Below are positions 62,594 to 64,000 of a stretch of 64,000 nt of DNA, in pieces. The translations under genes and the position numbers were made by a program. Position 1 is the stretch's first letter, and each line of letters opens with the position of its first letter. Source of the DNA: Halopiger djelfimassiliensis (GTDB taxonomy: Archaea; Halobacteriota; Halobacteria; Halobacteriales; Natrialbaceae); contig NZ_HG315687.1 of NCBI RefSeq assembly GCF_000455365.1, forward strand, positions 124,001 through 188,000, given 5' to 3'. A model generated the notes under the pieces. It searched no databases. It saw nothing but the letters and a program-made list of their open reading frames with translations, and was not told where the DNA came from.

Positions 62594-63043
62594 TTACTCG
62601 TCGGGGTTCTGGCCCTGCCCCATCTGCTGCATCTGCTGTTGCATCGCCTGCTGCTGGAGTTGCTGGGCCTGCTGTTCGAGCTCCTCGCTTTCGGTCTCGA
62701 GTTCGGCGATCTCCTCGTTGAGGTCGTCGATCCGGTCGTCGAGGCGCTCTTTCTTGTTCTCGAGGGCGTCGACGGCGTCGTCCTGTTCGAACTCCGCGGC
62801 GTAGTCGGCACCGAGTTCGACGATCGCCTCGTCGATGTCCTCGATCGTCGCCCGGAGGTAGGCACCGCCGCCGAGCGGGACCTGAACGGTCGAGTCGGTC
62901 TCGAGGGTCTCGAGCGCTTCGATGGCCTCGTCGACTTCGGTCTTTTCCTGCTGGATGGCCTCGACGTTCGTCTGCAGGGCGTCGATCTCTTCCTGAATCT
63001 CCTGTAGTTCCTGGGACAGCTGCTGGAGTTGCTGCTGGCTCAT
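62594..63043 (-). CDS. pfdA: prefoldin alpha subunit
   Basis: A 149-residue subunit of the hexameric chaperone that holds unfolded proteins. Two coiled-coil helices (SQQQLQQLSQELQEIQEEID; RLDDRIDDLNEEIAELETES) flank the beta-hairpin core VQVPLGGGAYLRATIEDIDE. The C-terminus is Gln/Met-rich (QQLQQQAMQQQMQQMGQGQN). The ATG overlaps the L18Ae stop by four bases. Confidence 0.95.
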   Translation of the reverse strand: MSQQQLQQLSQELQEIQEEIDALQTNVEAIQQEKTEVDEAIEALETLETDSTVQVPLGGGAYLRATIEDIDEAIVELGADYAAEFEQDDAVDALENKKERLDDRIDDLNEEIAELETESEELEQQAQQLQQQAMQQQMQQMGQGQNPDE

Positions 63044-63216
63044 TGTTCGTCGACCTCCTCGAGTTCGATCTGGGTCCGTTTGAGACCGTGCTGGCTGCCC
63101 AGCTGTGCGTAGGTGTGCTCGCGGGCGACGTTCTCGTTTTCGGCGTCGATCGACGTTTCGAACTCCGCGTAGCCGTCGCGGCTCTGGAACCGGCCGGTGA
63201 CCGTGAATTCACTCAT
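63040..63216 (-). CDS. rpl18a: 50S ribosomal protein L18Ae (LX)
   Basis: A 58-residue archaeal ribosomal protein: SEFTVTGRFQSRDGYAEFET, AENENVAREHTYAQLGSQHG and LKRTQIELEEVDEQ. The fold is a small ubiquitin-like beta-grasp. The start at 63216 follows from the family. The upstream in-frame extension is non-coding. It is the first gene of the L18Ae-pfdA-ftsY unit. Confidence 0.94.
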   Translation of the reverse strand: MSEFTVTGRFQSRDGYAEFETSIDAENENVAREHTYAQLGSQHGLKRTQIELEEVDEQ

Positions 63217-63327
63217 AGCTATCCCTCCGGCAGGCAGTCGGAAGAATCTTCCCTTCCGTCGGAGCCGTCGGCCGGATCGCGGTTCGGCGGTATAGCCGAC
63301 GGCAATCGATTTTACGCGCAACCGCGT

Positions 63328-63639
63328 ATGGCCGAACGCGACGCCACCGACCTTCTCCCGAGCGAGCGCATGCGAACCACGGCACTCGACGGCGAGGTCA
63401 CACAGATCCACCGCGGGCATCGATACGCCGACGACGGCGAGACGTTCACGATCGCCGGAACGACCTTCGAAGTGACCGCGGTCACGGAGCGTCCTCTCGG
63501 CGAGCTGACCGACGAGGATGCCCGGGCCGAAGGGATGGCGGATCTCGAGTCGTATCGCCGACTGCTAGAGCGTGTCCACGACGACTTCGAGTGGGACGAC
63601 GAGAGCACGGTCGTCCGGCATCGATTCGAGCGGCGCTGA
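63328..63639 (+). CDS. ASCH-domain protein
   Basis: A 103-residue protein with the small beta-barrel of ASCH domains: TTALDGEVTQIHRGHRYADD, GETFTIAGTTFEVTAVTERP and LGELTDEDARAEGMADLESY. ASCH domains bind RNA or modified nucleosides, so an RNA-related role is possible. It is divergent from the ribosomal protein unit, 112 bp away. Confidence 0.85.
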   Translation: MAERDATDLLPSERMRTTALDGEVTQIHRGHRYADDGETFTIAGTTFEVTAVTERPLGELTDEDARAEGMADLESYRRLLERVHDDFEWDDESTVVRHRFERR

Positions 63640-63644
63640 CCCTG

Positions 63645-63953
63645 TCAGTCCTCGAGCCGACGCCGGCGGTCGGGGCGCACGACCGCGGCGAGGCGACGGG
63701 AACGCATCGCGGGACCCACACTGGGGGATCGATACGCCGCGATCAGACACCACATGACGCCCGTCGCCAGGAGACCGCCCGCGGCGAGGTACATTCCCAT
63801 CGACGCGAACGTGATCGCATAGACCCCGCCGAGAAGCATCTTCGGCAAACTCGTCGCGAGGGGAATCCGTGCGTTCGCGTTCCGAACCGCGGGCACGAGT
63901 ACGATCACGGAAAGCAAACTGCCGACCAGAAAGAGCACGTCCTGCCAGACCAT
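63645..63953 (-). CDS. small membrane protein
   Basis: A 102-residue protein with three hydrophobic helices: VWQDVLFLVGSLLSVIVLVP, LPKMLLGGVYAITFASMGMY and LAAGGLLATGVMWCLIAAYR. The basic C-terminus (RSRRLAAVVRPDRRRR) should face the cytoplasm. It lies tail to tail with the ASCH gene, five bases apart. The role is unknown. The last 47 bases of the window hold only its upstream region. Confidence 0.65.
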   Translation of the reverse strand: MVWQDVLFLVGSLLSVIVLVPAVRNANARIPLATSLPKMLLGGVYAITFASMGMYLAAGGLLATGVMWCLIAAYRSPSVGPAMRSRRLAAVVRPDRRRRLED

Positions 63954-64000
63954 ACAGCATACACTCGCGCTCGAGTAAATGTAGGTTCCGGTCGAAAAAC

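Overview
The window looks like a chromosomal segment of a halophilic archaeon (class Halobacteria; the LysW-dependent arginine genes and overall style fit the Natrialbales, but genus cannot be fixed from this sequence). The evidence is GC-rich DNA full of CTCGAG and TCG words, very acidic proteins, archaeal information genes (SRP54, FtsY, prefoldin alpha, ribosomal protein L18Ae/LX, an XPD-type helicase), Tat-lipoproteins with an RR motif and a lipobox, and TATA-like boxes placed for leaderless or nearly leaderless mRNAs. There is no rRNA, CRISPR array, complete insertion sequence, prophage or integrase. One tRNA, Arg(TCU), is present.

Layout. 1-5.6 kb: the end of an alpha/beta hydrolase, a short and degenerate acyl-CoA-ligase-like protein, a class I glutamine amidotransferase, threonine synthase and small regulators or unknowns. 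5.6-14.9 kb: almost the whole arginine pathway on the minus strand. argG-argH form one unit, and lysW-argX-argC-argB-argD-argE-argF form a second, tightly overlapping one. The argE/lysK gene carries a one-base frameshift. 15-24.7 kb: a membrane-anchored HTH protein, an RNA ligase/phosphodiesterase-like protein, the XPD-like helicase, a methyltransferase, a phosphoesterase, threonine aldolase, an M29 aminopeptidase and several proteins below 80 residues. 24.7-25.9 kb: a gene-poor stretch with a 62-bp direct repeat, paired hairpins, an AT-rich palindrome and a strongly structured element that may be an RNA. 26-36 kb: an HD hydrolase, an MhqD/MhqO-like pair, glutamate-cysteine ligase, a 1036-residue secreted nuclease-like protein, a cupin, the tRNA, two conserved archaeal genes (UPF0200/UPF0201) and superoxide dismutase. 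36-50 kb: a CBS-MaoC fusion, SRP54, a membrane spermidine-synthase-like cluster, a pentapeptide-repeat potassium-channel fusion, a YihY transporter-like protein and a flavin disulfide oxidoreductase. 50-64 kb: two divergent rhodaneses, a ferritin-like protein, thiamine genes, a PAP2 phosphatase, an F420-dehydrogenase-like protein coupled to a siroheme nitrite/sulfite reductase, and L18Ae-pfdA-ftsY.

How they work together. The arginine genes build arginine on the carrier protein LysW. LysW is charged by ArgX, the bound intermediate is modified by ArgB, ArgC and ArgD, released by ArgE, and finished by ArgF, ArgG and ArgH. SRP54 and FtsY are the two GTPases of co-translational membrane targeting and lie about 21 kb apart. 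The FrhB-like protein overlaps the reductase and could feed it electrons from reduced F420.

The most interesting leads are the structured element at 25.57-25.67 kb, the duplicated gene tails at 24.7 and 52.7 kb (the first with hairpins that differ by compensating base changes), the FrhB-siroheme reductase pair, and the large repeat-domain nuclease.
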